DNA of 64,000 bases from Engraulis encrasicolus (GCF_034702125.1 NC_085860.1:52222393-52286392); one strand, 5' to 3'. Shown: positions 44,937 through 59,469, numbered from the stretch's first letter. The notes: generated from the letters alone by a model not told the origin. Program-made: numbers and translations.

Positions 44937-46299
44937 GGTAACACTTTATTTTAGGGATACATCTATTATCACTTATACATACAATATTAATGCCTGTGTA
45001 AGTAACTTGTAAGTAGTTGTAACTTGTACTAAGCAAAATCAGACAGTTGTTAGACATTTATTCGCAAATGTCTTGTTCATGCACAATAAGGGATTTATTA
45101 CCAATATAACCTTAGTAAGGACCTAGTAGACCTAGATTTCTATTTATGAGTAAGCAGTAAGGGCCAGAATACAATGTGTATAAGCTCCTGGTACACTGTG
45201 TGAACAAACCCTGAACAGTGTGAAAACAGATATTGAATAAGGGTCCCTATTCTAAAGTGATGCATTGCTCAGCCTAGATGGCTTAGGGCCCTCGCATTAC
45301 CTATGGCCCGCACTACCTAGGGCCCCAACTCTACCCAGCACCCCCGGGAAACAAAGTTTAAGATTTTTTCTGATTCTGTACTAGTCTAATTAGATACATA
45401 GCTCTCAGTCTTTCCACTCAGTGTTGTAGTGCTGAATAGGAAGCATTATATAGAAAGGATTGGACGTAAACTTCTCAATGACGGTGGGGTGGTGAGATGT
45501 CATTTTTTCATACACCAATTAGTTTTAATTGTAAAAACCCTACAATAAATGCAGCACATAACGATGAGTAATAGTTTGGAAGCGAAACTAATCTATTCCT
45601 TTGTGATAAATAAGTTAATGTTTGAGAAACTTAGCTCCAAGAAGTGCAGTGCATGATGGGTAAGCCCAAAGTCAGAAATGCAATGCATGGCCAATGCAGC
45701 AATGATAATATTCCTGTTGTTACATACATGGAAAATTGTTTGGATAGCAACTAAATTGCACGAGTGAGGGGAGGAGCTAAGGACGTAGGTAGACTCAGAG
45801 CTGGGTAGGTTGTCTGTTGGCCTAGATTGCGTACCCATCATGCACTGCACTTCTTGAAGCTAATGTTCTCAAACATTAACTTAATTAATACTTAATACTT
45901 AATAACCCTTACACTTAGCTGATCATGTGGACTAGGTAGTGCTTGCCTGGGTGGTGTGGGGGCCCTAAGCCATCTGTGCTGAGCAATGCATCACTTTAGA
46001 ATAGCGACCCTTATTTCGCATCTGTTTTCATACTGTTCAGGGTTTGTTCACACAGTGTGTCGGGAGCACATTGTATTCTGCCACTTACTACTTACTAATA
46101 TATAGAAATATAGGCTTACTGGTCCTTACTAAGGTTATATTAGTAATAAATCCCTAATTGGGCATGAACAAGACATTTGTGAATACATGCTTAACAACTG
46201 TCTTATTTTGCTTAGTCCATGCCTTACAAGTTACTTACACAGGCATTAATATTGTATGTATTAATGCTAATAGATGTATCCCTAAAATAAAGTATTACC
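44937..46299. mobile_element. 1.36-kb foldback (palindromic) element
   Basis: The ends GGTAACACTTTATTTTAGGG and CCCTAAAATAAAGTATTACC are inverted copies. The arms match almost continuously for about 400 bp (44937-45330 with 45940-46299), for example GTCCTTACTAAGGTTATATT against AATATAACCTTAGTAAGGAC. Inner arms at about 45612-45670 and 45830-45885 (ATGATGGGTAAGC against GTACCCATCATGC) add to the palindrome. No transposase is seen. A shorter, LTR-interrupted relative occupies about 41397-43033. Confidence 0.8.
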
Positions 46300-46440
46300 G
46301 TTTTTTTTTTTTTTTTCAATTGTTTTCACACAATTTCTGGTACTTGACACACACTCACATTTCAATTCTTAAACACACTTTTTTGAAAACAAATCGTTGC
46401 ACACAATTCTCTGGATTTCACACAATTTTCATTAAATTAA

Positions 46441-46676
<236 letters not shown>

Positions 46677-46710
46677 GTGAAGGTGTAGTCACATAGTGCA
46701 GTTCCACAGG

Positions 46711-46912
46711 CAGAGGTGCTCCGATCACCATTTTTTGGGTCCGATCACCGATACCGATCACCAAAAATCTTTATCTGCCGATTACCGATCATTGCCGATC
46801 ACAAAAATGATTTCCTATTTTTTTAATAGCCTATTAATTATCCTTATTGAATACCATTTCTGCCCATAAACCAATCAATCTTAATTTGCACATGTCTATT
46901 ACAGTATTAGGC

Positions 46913-46951
<39 letters not shown>

Positions 46952-47668
46952 CTTTCAGACTAGTGTTGGTAATACAGTCTACAGTATTAATCAATGTATA
47001 AGTTATTGCATAGAATAACTAAACTATTTAAGATTGAATTGAAACTGAAACATTACATCAAATAGTCTTCCACATACGAGAAAAAAACAACCTGTCGCTT
47101 TAAATGAGCAGCCTCGTGAGGAGAGCCCCTCCCCTCTCTGTCACCGTCCACAGTTGCAGTGCTCCACTACCGTTCTGAATCTCTCTCTCAAGTTTTAACC
47201 ACATCTGTCGCCGTTTGGTGTTTCAGCGACTATCAAACTAATCGACTGACTGCCAATTACAACTTTGAAAACAATAATTGACATGTTTGTGCTGACAACG
47301 TGAAGTTGTCGCGTGCTGACCAAGGCAACTACACAGGTTATAACGTAACATGGTTCACTGGCGAGTACTCAATCGCAAATTACATTGCCAGATCATTGTT
47401 GATGCAGATATGGTTATGAATGGTGGAAATGAAGGGGGGAATGGCGAAAAGTTATAGACAAGCAAAGATGCCTTCTTTTGGTGCAGTTGCAGCTGTGCAG
47501 AGCCAGCGCCTACATGCAGCGCCAGGTGTAAAGGCAAATGGTTGCGTGAGGAATTTAATATCTCTCGATCGGTTTTTTGATCGGCATGTTTTTCCGATCA
47601 CCGATCAGGCTATTTTTGGCCATTATCGGCCGGTCATGATCGGCAGCCGAGCAATCGGAGCACCTCTA
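46711..47668. mobile_element. hAT-like element, CAGAGGTGCTCCGAT ends
   Basis: The left end CAGAGGTGCTCCGATCACC is mirrored at the right (CAATCGGAGCACCTCTA). Subterminal CCGATCACCGAT boxes occur at both ends. The 0.96-kb interior has an (ATT)n tract near 46916-46951 and no intact gene. A partial reversed relative at about 61170-62330 is itself split by another insertion. No clean 8-bp duplication is visible. Confidence 0.65.
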
Positions 47669-47675
47669 ACCAGCA

Positions 47676-47719
<44 letters not shown>

Positions 47720-47829
47720 TGAGAGGGGGGGGGGGGAGAGAGAGCGTTTGTGTGTGTATTTTGGGGGGGGGGGTTACAGGGTCCTAGCTTCATGTTTGCC
47801 TGGTGACCGGAGCCGTCCTTGATGGGAGG

Positions 47830-49280
47830 ACGGGGAGGAAGTTCAGCATCCTGATGGATGGTCGATGAAGCTGTTGGCCAGTCTGGTGGTTTTGGACCAG
47901 GGGCTCCTGTACTTCTTTCCGGAGGGCAGGAGACTGATCAGGTTCTGTGCTGGATGGGTCTCATCCCTCAAAATGATGTAGATGTCTTGCAGGGAGAGGA
48001 TAGGTGCCTTGATCTTCCCAGCTGTGTGCACTATACGCTGTTGTAGTCAGTGCAGTTCCTCATACAGTGATACAGCTGGTGATGATGCTCTCTATGGTTC
48101 CTCTGTAGAAGTTGATCATGATGGCTGGTGGGGCACTGGCATGCTTCAGTTTGCGCAGGAAGTAGAGGCGTTGCTGGGCTTTCTTGGCCAGTGATGTGGT
48201 GAGGTCAGGAGAGGTCCTCACTGATGTGCACTCCAAGGAAGTGATGGTCACTGGTAGGATTTGGCGGTGGCCTTTCTGGAAGTTGACAACAATCTCATTT
48301 GTCTTGCTGCCATTCAGGGGGAATAGTGAACCTCTGTCCTGTAGTGTGTCTCGTCGCCATTGGTGATGAGACCCACCAGAGTTGTGTCATCCGCAAACTT
48401 CACCAGGTGGTTGGTGCTGTGGGTTGCTTTGCAGTCCTGTGTGATCAGGGTGAAGAGCAGAGGGCTTAACACACATCCTTGTGGGGCTCCTATGCTCAGT
48501 GTGATGGTGTCCGAGGTGTTGCTGCCGACACGCACTGCTTGTTGTCTCTGCACAGGAAGTCTAGCAGCCAGTTGCAGAGGGAGGTGCAGTTTGTCCAGTT
48601 TGCATATCAGCTGTTGGGGTATGATGGTATTGAATGCTGAGCTGAATCAATGAAAAGCATTCTCACATATGAGTCTTTTTTTCTACCGGTGAGTGAGGGC
48701 TGGGTGCAGAGCTGAGCTGATGACGTCCTCTGTGGAGCACCGGGGTCTGTATGCGACTTGAAAGGGGTCCAGGGTGGGGGGGAGGGTGGATTTGATATGT
48801 GCCATGACCAGCCATTCGAAGCACGTCATGATGATGATGGGTGTCAGTGCTACGAGACGGTAGTCGTTGAAGCAGGATGGAGATGACTTCTTTGGCACCG
48901 CACCGTTATGATGGTGGCAGCTTTGAAGCAGGAGCGGACAATGGCTTGTTGTAGTGAGGTTTTGAAGATGTCAGTGAAGACGTGCTTTAGTTCCTCACCA
49001 CAGTCTTTCAGCACTCATCCAAGGATGTTGTCTGGGCCTGTTGCTTTGCACGGGTTGATCCTGGTGAAAGACCTCTTCACGCTATCAACAGGTAGACACA
49101 ATGCCTAGTCATGAGGTGGGGGAGGTGTTTTTTGTGGGTGGGTCTTGTTGTTTTCCTCAAAGCGTGCAAAAAAAAGCTGTTCAGGTCGTTCAGCGAAGAT
49201 GTGTTGTTTTCGCAGCTTCGGGGCGCTGTAGTCAGTGATCGCTTGGATGCCCTTCCATGTTTCGCACAGCAGTCCATTCA
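47830..49280 (-). pseudogene. L2/CR1-type LINE reverse transcriptase fragment
   Basis: The minus-strand pieces, read 5' to 3', include [38 protein letters not shown], then the RT core GAPQGCVLSPLLFTLI and FADDTTLVG, and the 3' part KKAQQRLYFLRKLK and FYRGTIESIITSCITV. These are standard motifs of L2/CR1-like LINE reverse transcriptases. The pieces lie in different frames with internal stops, so it is dead. Both 5' ORF and 3' tail are incomplete or unrecognised. Confidence 0.85.
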
Positions 49281-49384
49281 GAACCCCCTGTCATCAACCT
49301 TTTTTTTTACGACAGTGACATAAGCTGGAACAGAGAGATGGTGTGCTGTAACACAAGTCGATCACGGCAGGCATGTGCATCAGC

Positions 49385-50120
49385 TGGTGCTACCCAAACA
49401 GGAAGAGAGCACTAGAGGGTGTGCATGATCAGGTTGGCCATCTAGGTGCAGAACTCGCCCTATACCTTGCCCGTGCCTATTTTCTTTTGGCCTGGTATGG
49501 CCAATGACATCGAAGAGAAGTGCTTGTGGTGTAAGCGATGTTTCAGATGGAAATTTGATCTTAAGAGAGCTGCAACAATGGAGAGCAATACCACCACGTG
49601 CCTAGCTTGGCGACGCCATCGTGTACTCCACCCAAAGATTATGGCTCCGCACATCGTCTGGCAAAAGCCTCCAGCTCGGTTCTCTCACCGTTTAGCCAAT
49701 CAGCAAACAGTTGAGATTGGTGACGTAGAACTCACCCGCGACGTCCGTTACTGATTGGTTAAGGTAACTATATTCACTTTTGTTTTGTTATTTGTATGCT
49801 TTTGCAACGCTATATCGTAACAGTCATGCTAATAGCACAATACGGATTTTAATTTAAATTCGGAACTCCAATGAATTAAAACTGCAGAGTAAGATCAGAC
49901 CATTTCCCACCCTTCACGGAGACGGGTTCCTATCGGCTTTTGCCAGACTGTTTGACAGAGTCAACAGTCGGCTTTTCGCCCAGGCTACCACCGCGTACCC
50001 ACTGGAGCTCATCTGCATGGACTACTTGTCTGTCTCTGAAACTAGACAGCCATGACATGCAAAACATGTTTGTCATCACTGAAACCTTCTCAGTAGCAGT
50101 ACTCACTTGAGACCAAAAAC
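49385..50120 (+). pseudogene. Ty3/gypsy integrase fragment split by a MITE
   Basis: Plus-strand readings across a frameshift near 49480 give VHDQVGHLGAELALYLARA then FFWPGMANDIEEKCLWCKRC, the HHCC zinc-binding region of gypsy integrase. After a MITE at about 49655-49952 comes PLELICMDYLSVSETRQP and, frameshifted, NMFVITETFSVAVLT, the start of the integrase core with its aspartate. Several stops show that it is inactive. Confidence 0.7.
49655..49952. mobile_element. MITE inside the gypsy integrase fragment
   Basis: CGTCTGGCAAAAGCCTCCAG at the left is mirrored by TATCGGCTTTTGCCAGACTG at the right. The element separates the zinc-binding and core parts of integrase. It is non-coding. Confidence 0.65.
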
Positions 50121-50404
50121 ATTCAGTGGATTGGGGATGGGGATTCGTCCTGCTGTCGACTGTGGTGCTTCATTACAGTGGTGTGGCTATAGGTGAGCTC
50201 ATCTGTGGCAAATACCTCTGGGATACGGTTGAGTCTTTGTGTAACACATCTCTTCCAATGCTCAGGGATAGGTGAATCCTCAAGTTTGAATCTGAGTAGC
50301 CCTGAGGATGACTGAGGCGCACCAGGAGCATGTTGGCTGGGATCAAGTGGGGTGACACATTGGGTTGTTGATGTTTTTGCAAGGTCAGACATGTTGCGCA
50401 GCAC
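50105..50404 (-). pseudogene. Ty3/gypsy pol fragment (before the RT core)
   Basis: A minus-strand reading contains FKLEDSPIPEHWKRCVTQRL and IPEVFATDELTYSHTTVMKH, the linker between protease and reverse transcriptase in a class of fish Ty3/gypsy elements (an HTTxxKHHI-like motif). It abuts the integrase fragment in the opposite orientation, so the source element has been rearranged. There is no catalytic RT motif. Confidence 0.6.
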
Positions 50405-51519
50405 AATGGGCTAGGGCTGAAACGATATTGTATCGAACTGAGAAATAGTGATACAGATGCAAGAAGGCCTTCTTTCTTGTACAGAGCGGACAATTTGCAG
50501 ATTGATGATTACTGTCATCATGTTTCTGCTATAGTGATCTTGTCATATATAGTTCAATGAATTTTCTTTTGATAAAGTACTAATCACATATCCAACATTT
50601 CACAAGCCGATTGGAGTGGGGAAGGCTAGCTGGTCTGAGGCTGAGTGCAATGCTTTCTCATGTGAGCTGAATGTATCTGACCAGACACAAAGGCTAGAAC
50701 ACTCTGCTCCAAGAATCTGCAACCCCCCTGTCTTTTTGATGATACAGTAAGCTGATCATACTATACAGATCCATAACTGCAAATGTAGAATGAGTAAAAA
50801 TAGTTGACTTACCAAGGCTCCTTTATTTAGGCTTAGTTGTAAGTTGTTAGCGATTTCGTGCTAGCTAGCTAGCATAGCAAACAATAGCCAAACATTCCCA
50901 ACTGAGGTGACCACTATCCCGTGCATTTTCCTGTTAGATGATCTTTTGTACGCATCATCCTGATGTTGTGTAGGCTGATCACATTATCCAAAATGAAACA
51001 GTTGCCACACAGATAATCTCTGGTTGAACATGGTGTATTTTTGGGCAAGGAGTTACAATGCCTACTAGCTAGATGGCAACAGGGGGTATTTTGGTCATGA
51101 GAGGAAGTTTTTTTTTTGTCAGGCTCTGACACTAAAATCAGTAGAATACCTGTGTTAAAATCAGAGGGCAAGAAAGTAGACTACTGTCACAGGTGCTTTA
51201 CTTTCAAAAATGATTTTGCTATGCTACTTTTGAGATTAAAATAGTAAAAGGGGATGTTTTTGTCTTGACATTTCCTCTTGATGTGAGCTAATGCCCTGCC
51301 CTGACTGTTCCTAAGGACACTTCTGCCACCTACAGGAACAGTTAGAACATGACTAGAGGCGTGAAATTAATACACAACATAGGTCAGACCGTCCTCAAGG
51401 CGTGGCTGTAAAAAAACGCAATTATCGGCGAACGACGTCGAAGGCAGGGGGCGTCACTATTCGAAATGACGTCATTCGACGGCTAAGGCAGCCAATGAGT
51501 TAAACATGTTATAATATAA
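50405..51519. other. Non-coding stretch, no gene recognised
   Basis: No terminal repeats or domains were recognised. A short self-complementary block (GACGTCGAAGGC, GACGTCATTCGACGGC) is near 51430-51485. Confidence 0.35.
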
Positions 51520-51996
51520 TACAAACCCCAACTCCGATGAAGTTGGGACGTTTGGTAAACAGTGAATAAAATCAAAATGCTATCATTTTCAAAACATTCA
51601 ATCTATTCATTAGATGGAGAATAGTGAAAAGACAACATATTAAGTGTTAAAACCGAGAAAAAATATTGTTTTGGGGGACATATGTACTCATTTCTAATTT
51701 GATAAATCCAACACGTCTCAAAAGAGTTGGGACGGGGATCAGTGAAATTTAGTAAACATCCAAATAAGATAAAACAACAAAGAAGAACATTTCAAAATGA
51801 ATTGTACTGACGGACAATATAGGTGTCCAGGTATAGGATCATCACAGAGAGGCTGAGTCACTCAGAATTGAAGATGCAAAGGGAATAATTACCATAGTTA
51901 TTACATACATTTTTGAATTCCCTTTGATTTACCACGATTGAGTGTATATAAGACATATTTTTGTTAATAAAATCATTGTATGGTTCATGACATATA

Positions 51997-53613
<1,617 letters not shown>

Positions 53614-54582
53614 TATATATTGGCTGTAGTCTCACTCTAATTCCTGGAGTGCTAGAGCTATTGAAAATTTACCATATTAAGAATGCTTAATGCATGAAAA
53701 TGATACAGGGGTGTAACATTCTCTTAAGCACCTGAGCTCACTTGAAATAGACCCAGAAGACATGGGAAACTGTCCTTTGCTTACAGAAGTCAGCAGAAGT
53801 TGTAGAAGTCCATTCTTTTTGACAATAATAGAGCATTCCACATCCTGTGCTACAGTAAAAATGGACCATCCAACTTGTGTTAGTGCTAGCTTCAAAAGTC
53901 AGCCTCCATGATGGCATGCGGGTGCAGTAGTGCATTGGTTAAGATGTTCTCACTCATCTGTAGAGTTAAATACAGTGCTGAATGGTATAAATGGGTTTTA
54001 AACAGCATGAAAAGCCACTCATGCATTATATTTTGAAGGGAGATCTTCGATTACTGCCACATAGTAAGGTCAAATTGCATTCTCTACTATGTTTTAACAG
54101 TTTGGCTCCATCATAAGGACCAGCAGGTGATAAAATGGTGGGTTTTTGGTCAAGACCTGTCACACTGTAAGCACTACAGAAAGGAAAACATTGCAAAACA
54201 TGACAAGGAATACACCCACCATTTAAGCTGGTGAAATCATGTCCAAGATAGGAATTAACACTGTTTTTTATATAAAATCATCTCATCGGTTAATGTATTT
54301 AACTGTTAAGTGTTGTCTTTTGTTTTGTTTTTAGTCTTCCTCGACATTTGCTGCCATTTATTGTCCCCGTCCCAACTCTTTTGAGACGTGTTGGATTTAT
54401 CAAATTAGAAATGAGTACATATGTCCCCCAAAACAGTATTTTTTCTCAGTTTTAACACTTAATATGTTGTCTTTTCACTATTCTCCATCTAATGAATAGA
54501 TTGAATGTTTTGAAAATGATAGCATTTTGATTTTATTCACTGTTTACCAAACGTCCCAACTTCATCGGAGTTGGGGTTTGTA

Positions 54583-55430
54583 CTTAGTAGCACCTTGTAA
54601 CCTTCTTTACCTTCAAATGATCATTAATAGTTTTTTTTCAAAATAATAAAAAAAACATTTAAAAAACATTAAAAATTGTGCTGTTTCTCGAACCTTAGGT
54701 CAAAGATCATGATATCAACCGAATCTTGAGAATGCAAATTTCGTGGCAAAACTACATTGCCAGAGTCAGAATTCCAAAAATAACATACAAATCTCAATAC
54801 TGCCTCTTGTCACAATTATGTCCTCCACACTCCTAACCCCCCTTTCGGCGAATGGGGTCTCCCTGGCTGCAGCCATATCTAACCTCAGCTTTTGCTGAGC
54901 AGGTTTGGTGAGAGCTTACACATATGGAATATATATATACAAAATTCATACACAATTCTTACAAGTTTTATATGAATTCTTAAAGATTTAGGCCTATATG
55001 ATTTTTTGTATTTGTTTTGGTAGATTAGTGTAAAATGAAACATATGAAATTTTAGCAACAGCTAAACCTTTATATGACGCCAAGTCCCTCATAGATTATC
55101 CATACAAATAACAGAATAAGTTCTTCCTTACAACACAGTTTTTGTTAGAATTGTGTAAAATGAAACATACAAAGTTTTGGCAACTCATAGAGTATCCATA
55201 CAAATGTCAGATAAGGTGTAATTCCTTAACGACTTAGGCTATGACTACACTGGGGTGTGTTTCTTGAGAGCGTAGTTGTTAGCCATTTAGCAACTTGGGC
55301 TGTAAGCAACTATGGTTTCAAGAAATGTACCCCTGATTAGGTTGAGGATTTTTGCCGTTGTCGTTGACAGTAGGACTATGTCTGACAAAAAATCACATAC
55401 CCACGCCATGACAATGAAATGTACAAATGA
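54583..55430. other. Non-coding stretch, no gene recognised
   Basis: AT-rich. A short internal repeat with AATTGTGTAAAATGAAACATA or a close variant near 55030 and 55150 suggests a small duplication. No coding sequence is recognised. Confidence 0.35.
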
Positions 55431-55432
55431 TA

Positions 55433-55665
55433 TGAAGAGTTCAGATGCAAAACCCCCTAACTCCATTTCTGAAGACCTGCACTTCTATATTTTCAGAGAA
55501 CCCCGTTGTTGGTTTGGTTTACATTTATGTACTTGATAATACATATAGTTATATTATATAAATAATAAAAAAAATAAGCAATTATAGTAGCTCTGCATTA
55601 AATAAAAATGAATTAAGATTATTTTCTGAAAAGGCACTTAGGGGGTTTTGCATCTGAACTCTTCA
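55433..55665. mobile_element. MITE, first of a tandem pair
   Basis: The ends TGAAGAGTTCAGATGCAAAA and TTTTGCATCTGAACTCTTCA are perfect inverted repeats extending to CCCCCTAA. TA lies outside at 55431-55432 and 55666-55667. The interior is AT-rich, 233 bp, non-coding. Confidence 0.9.
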
Positions 55666-55667
55666 TA

Positions 55668-55905
55668 TGAAGAGTTCAGATGCAAAAACCCCTAACTACA
55701 TTTCTGAAGACCTTCACTTCCATATTTTTAGAGAACCCCATTATTTGTTTGGTTTACATTCATGTACTTGATAATACATATAAATAGTTATATTACATAA
55801 ATAAAATAAAAACATATGCAATTTTGATAGCTTTGTATTAAATAAAAATGAATTAAGATTATTTTCTGAAAAGGCACTTAGGGGGTTTTGCATCTGAACT
55901 CTTCA
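55668..55905. mobile_element. MITE, second of a tandem pair
   Basis: The same family and orientation as the copy at 55433-55665, about 90% alike by eye, 238 bp. It shares the central TA at 55666-55667 and has TA at 55906-55907. Confidence 0.9.
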
Positions 55906-56104
55906 TATGTAGGCCTGCCTATGGACCTTCTTTACATCCAAAATTCAAACAGAAAACTTAAATTTGTGTGAATTTACATTGAGAATGCATATACATTTGA
56001 CACAATGCCATGTACAATTTGTACTTTATTCTTTCACCTAATAATTCTGTATGAGGAAACACCAAAAGGGGCAACCTTCAGGAGCAAACATGCATGTCAT
56101 GGAT

Positions 56105-56300
56105 ATAGTCATGGGTGAGTAGTTAGGGTGTTAGACTTAACTCAAAGATTACCGGTTCGAATCCTGACCTGCCAGGTCGGTGGGGGGGAACTAATTGACC
56201 AGTTCTCTGCCCCATCCTCCTCCATGTCCTACCGCGCTGCTCCATCGGGGAGCCACTGGGGGCTACCCCCTTGAATGTACACATTATTTGTCAATGCCAT
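56105..56300 (+). mobile_element. tRNA-derived SINE
   Basis: An A-box-like region (GGGTGAGTAGTTAGGGTGTTAG) and a B-box (CCGGTTCGAATCC) are spaced as in a tRNA gene, followed by a body with GGGGGAACTAATTGACC and CTGCTCCATCGGGGAGCCAC. No intact tRNA fold is seen. Confidence 0.65.
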
Positions 56301-56648
56301 AATTTGTACTTTATGTAGGCTGATTCTACGATTCGGGTGCGCTTTTAAGTCCTTGGATGTTATTTGCCAATTCCACTAACTATTCACTGTTTTGGACATT
56401 ATCACACATTTATTTTTCATATAATACAGAAAGTGAAGACAACATTATTTTCCTCCGCAGGAATGAATATTTAATACTGGTTTTGTATGTTTTCATGCCG
56501 TCCTCGTTTTCCAAATGTCAGATTCGTCTTCATATTAGTTTATTTTCCATGGATATACTCTACTATTACCTCTGACAAGCCATTAACGTTGTGGAACCGG
56601 TTGACCTTGAAGGCCGTTATCCCGCTTATCAGCCATTAGGATATTTTT

Positions 56649-57402
56649 AGATGCGTCCAAGCATCTCTATAAGGGGCTGTGTCCGTCCGTCTGTCCGTCT
56701 GTCTGAAACGCTTTCTTTAAATCGGCCACAATAGGATCTTATTGCTCACGCCAGCTTTACTTGTTGGTTGCGCACGGTCATCGTGCTTCACTACAATGGT
56801 GATGAAATGTTGATTGTGTGCCTTTTCATAGTCGCGCACACGGTAACCGAACACCACGTCATAATAGCAGCTATGCATTTTAATTTTGAGGTAGCTAAGC
56901 GTAGCGTACCCTTCAGCCGAATTCTGTTCACCTGTTGCATAGTGGGACAAAACAGCAAACCTGCGGCCACTCGCATTGCTTTATTGCACATGCCAGCTTT
57001 ACTTACACCTTGGACCATTCTATGGAAATTATTTGTGCACTGGGCTCTGTAAGTATTGAACATTGTGTCGATGTTTAGATTCTTTCCCACCTGCACATGA
57101 CGCTGAAATGGTGTGATAAAGGTTGATAAATACTAACAATGTCTGGTAATTTGTAATGTACTTGATCCATTTGAAATTTGAAATCATATCGCTCTTTTCC
57201 AAATCCAAGCATGGTAGGCTTATTATAAATTGCATAAAATTGTCTCGTCATTTCGCTGCCTGCCACACTATGTGGAGTTTCCATGGGCAATATGACCATT
57301 AAACGAAAAGCACATCCTCAGGGGGGGCGTTGACAGGTTATGAGGAGGCCAGGGGGGCGTTTGGGGGAAAAAAAGGTTGGAACTGGCATAGACGGACGCA
57401 TC
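56649..57402. mobile_element. Possible MITE-type element
   Basis: AGATGCGTCCAAGC at the left and GACGGACGCATCT at the right form a short inverted pair. The left has CCGTCTGTCCGTCTGTC repeats. There are several short open frames but no domain. Weak support. Confidence 0.35.
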
Positions 57403-57963
57403 TGTTGTCTGCTTGTCGGACTTGTTAAACTATTACTGTCTGTAAAGTTGTAGGAACCATGCCAACTGCACCAGAATCTAGCACGCAAGATCAGTGCTAC
57501 AATAATGGATACTTGTAACTTAGACGCGCCAAGAATCTTTGTTTGGAACTCCGACAGTGAGATTATTTAATTTTCCATAGATCATGTGCATGATTCTAGA
57601 ACATTGTAGATACCATCGACATTCCAAATAAAGATTCTAGACGCTTGACTGGTTCCACGTAATTAATGGTCACACCATCTGCCATTCAAAAAACTGAATT
57701 ACGTTGCAGATATTGCACATTGTCTTCATAGTGTATTCTTTTCCAAAATAACAAAAAAACTTGTTGATGGTATTGTCAAGGCAACAAACAATGATGAAGG
57801 GGGAGCTAATAATTTTGACCTTAACGGTATTGGCAGGATTATTATTTCACTCTCAAGTAAACAGTTGATTTTGTAAATGAAACACATATCACCTACAGCC
57901 CCTGTAGGGCCAGTGAATCACACTGTGTATGTAATTTTTTATTGGTTTTTTTTAGGCGCTGAC

Positions 57964-58069
57964 CTCTCCAAGTTTTTTGACGCAGTCCACCAGTAGAGGG
58001 ATGAATTCGGGGTCCACAGGTTGGATGTACAGCATGTGCTCCACAAACAGAGACAGAGACACGAGACGA
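57964..58069 (-). CDS. rnf213: RNF213-like exon H
   Basis: A 106-bp exon beginning after CTAGAG, whose first base completes the histidine codon left by exon I. It reads RLVSLSLFVEHMLYIQPVDP and EFIPLLVDCVKKLGE and ends in phase 0 before GTCAGC. An alternative acceptor two bases earlier would break the frame, so 58069 is chosen. The next exon in frame is F at 30682, so about 27 kb of intron separates them. Confidence 0.75.
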
Positions 58070-58331
<262 letters not shown>

Positions 58332-58516
58332 TGTACTACAGGGATAATGGCTTTGCTCTTCTCCCCGTAGCCCCTGATGCTCTTCTCAGCACACACCAAC
58401 TCTACTGGCACCTGCAGCTGCTTCACCCTCCTCAGCCAATCACAACACTGCTCCTTGTCTTCCAGAGGTGAATCCAGTGACTCCACACATGCTAGAGCTG
58501 CATACACGTCCAGCAC
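58332..58516 (-). CDS. rnf213: RNF213-like exon I
   Basis: A 185-bp exon reading VLDVYAALACVESLDSPLED, KEQCCDWLRRVKQLQVPVEL and KSKAIIPVV. The acceptor CTGTAG and donor CA|GTGAGT fit, and phases join J (phase 0) and H (two bases left). (AC)n begins about ten bases after the donor. Confidence 0.75.
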
Positions 58517-58881
58517 CTACAGAGCATGCATAGCACAGGGCACACACGCAGACACGCACACACATACCAGAAATTAAATGAAAAAGAAGGCAAGTTAAAC
58601 GGAATGAAGATACAGTATACTTTGAAAATGTTGGGAGAGCTTTGCATGCCACCCTGTGAACTATCAGCCTGTATAGTGCCTGAAGCTCACATACCACAAG
58701 CCTATATCTTCCTCAAATAATAAAGACAACATTTGGCACTTAAAATACACTTTTTTGTGAAATAGTTTTGTGAATAGTGGGATTTCAGAGAGCATGCCTA
58801 TGTATGTACCGTTCCTGTGAGCAGACCTCTCCATTCCAGTCTGTCAAATATTGCATCACGCCGCATCCAGCTGTCTGTGCT

Positions 58882-58898
58882 TGTGTGTGTGTGTGTGT

Positions 58899-58949
<51 letters not shown>

Positions 58950-58950
58950 T
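58882..58950. repeat. (GT)n microsatellite after exon J
   Basis: About 65 bp of GT with one TATG interruption. It ends three bases from the exon J donor (sense-strand (AC)n). Confidence 0.95.
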
Positions 58951-58953
58951 TAC

Positions 58954-59169
58954 CAGCTCCTGTCCTTGTCTTATTTGTGTATTGTCGAGCAGGTAGCGTG
59001 TGATGTGTGGTTCTATGGAGAGCATCCTGGAGAGGTTTTGCAGGCGTGTGCAGAAGTGGTGGTAGGCAGAGTGGACCCAGGACAGAGCCACAGCTTGCTC
59101 CGTCTCCCCCTCCTCACGCACATTGTCATACAGCTCATTCACACAGCACAGCAGAGCAGTACATAGCAG
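58954..59169 (-). CDS. rnf213: RNF213-like exon J
   Basis: A 216-bp phase 0-0 exon reading LLCTALLCCVNELYDNVREE, ALSWVHSAYHHFCTRLQNLS and RMLSIEPHITRYLLDNTQIR. The SWVHxAYxxFxxRLxN pattern is what I recall from vertebrate RNF213 upstream of the RING. The acceptor is GTGTAG preceded by (TG)n, and the donor CTG|GTAAGA is followed directly by (AC)n. Confidence 0.82.
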
Positions 59170-59207
59170 CTACACGCACATTCACAAACATATGAATGGG
59201 CACAAAT

Positions 59208-59208
<1 letters not shown>

Positions 59209-59302
<94 letters not shown>
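59209..59302. repeat. (CA)n microsatellite before exon J
   Basis: About 94 bp of pure CA, sense-strand (TG)n, 39 bases before the exon J acceptor. Confidence 0.95.
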
Positions 59303-59304
<2 letters not shown>

Positions 59305-59469
59305 ATTTTTTTAAAGCATTTTTGTAAGTTGTGTTTACTTTTCCAGACAGCTGCAGCTACTTTACAATTTATGAATGTCTATATTATTTTAGTTGAAAAC
59401 AGATTTAAGACATCAAGATAGCTATACATTCTTAAAAAAGGTGCAGTGGCTAACAGTTGAGGTGCTCAC

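Noticed and set aside
47355..47722. Open frames inside the CAGAGGTGCTCCGAT element
   Set aside because: They are short, unrelated to a transposase, and also cross into microsatellite sequence.
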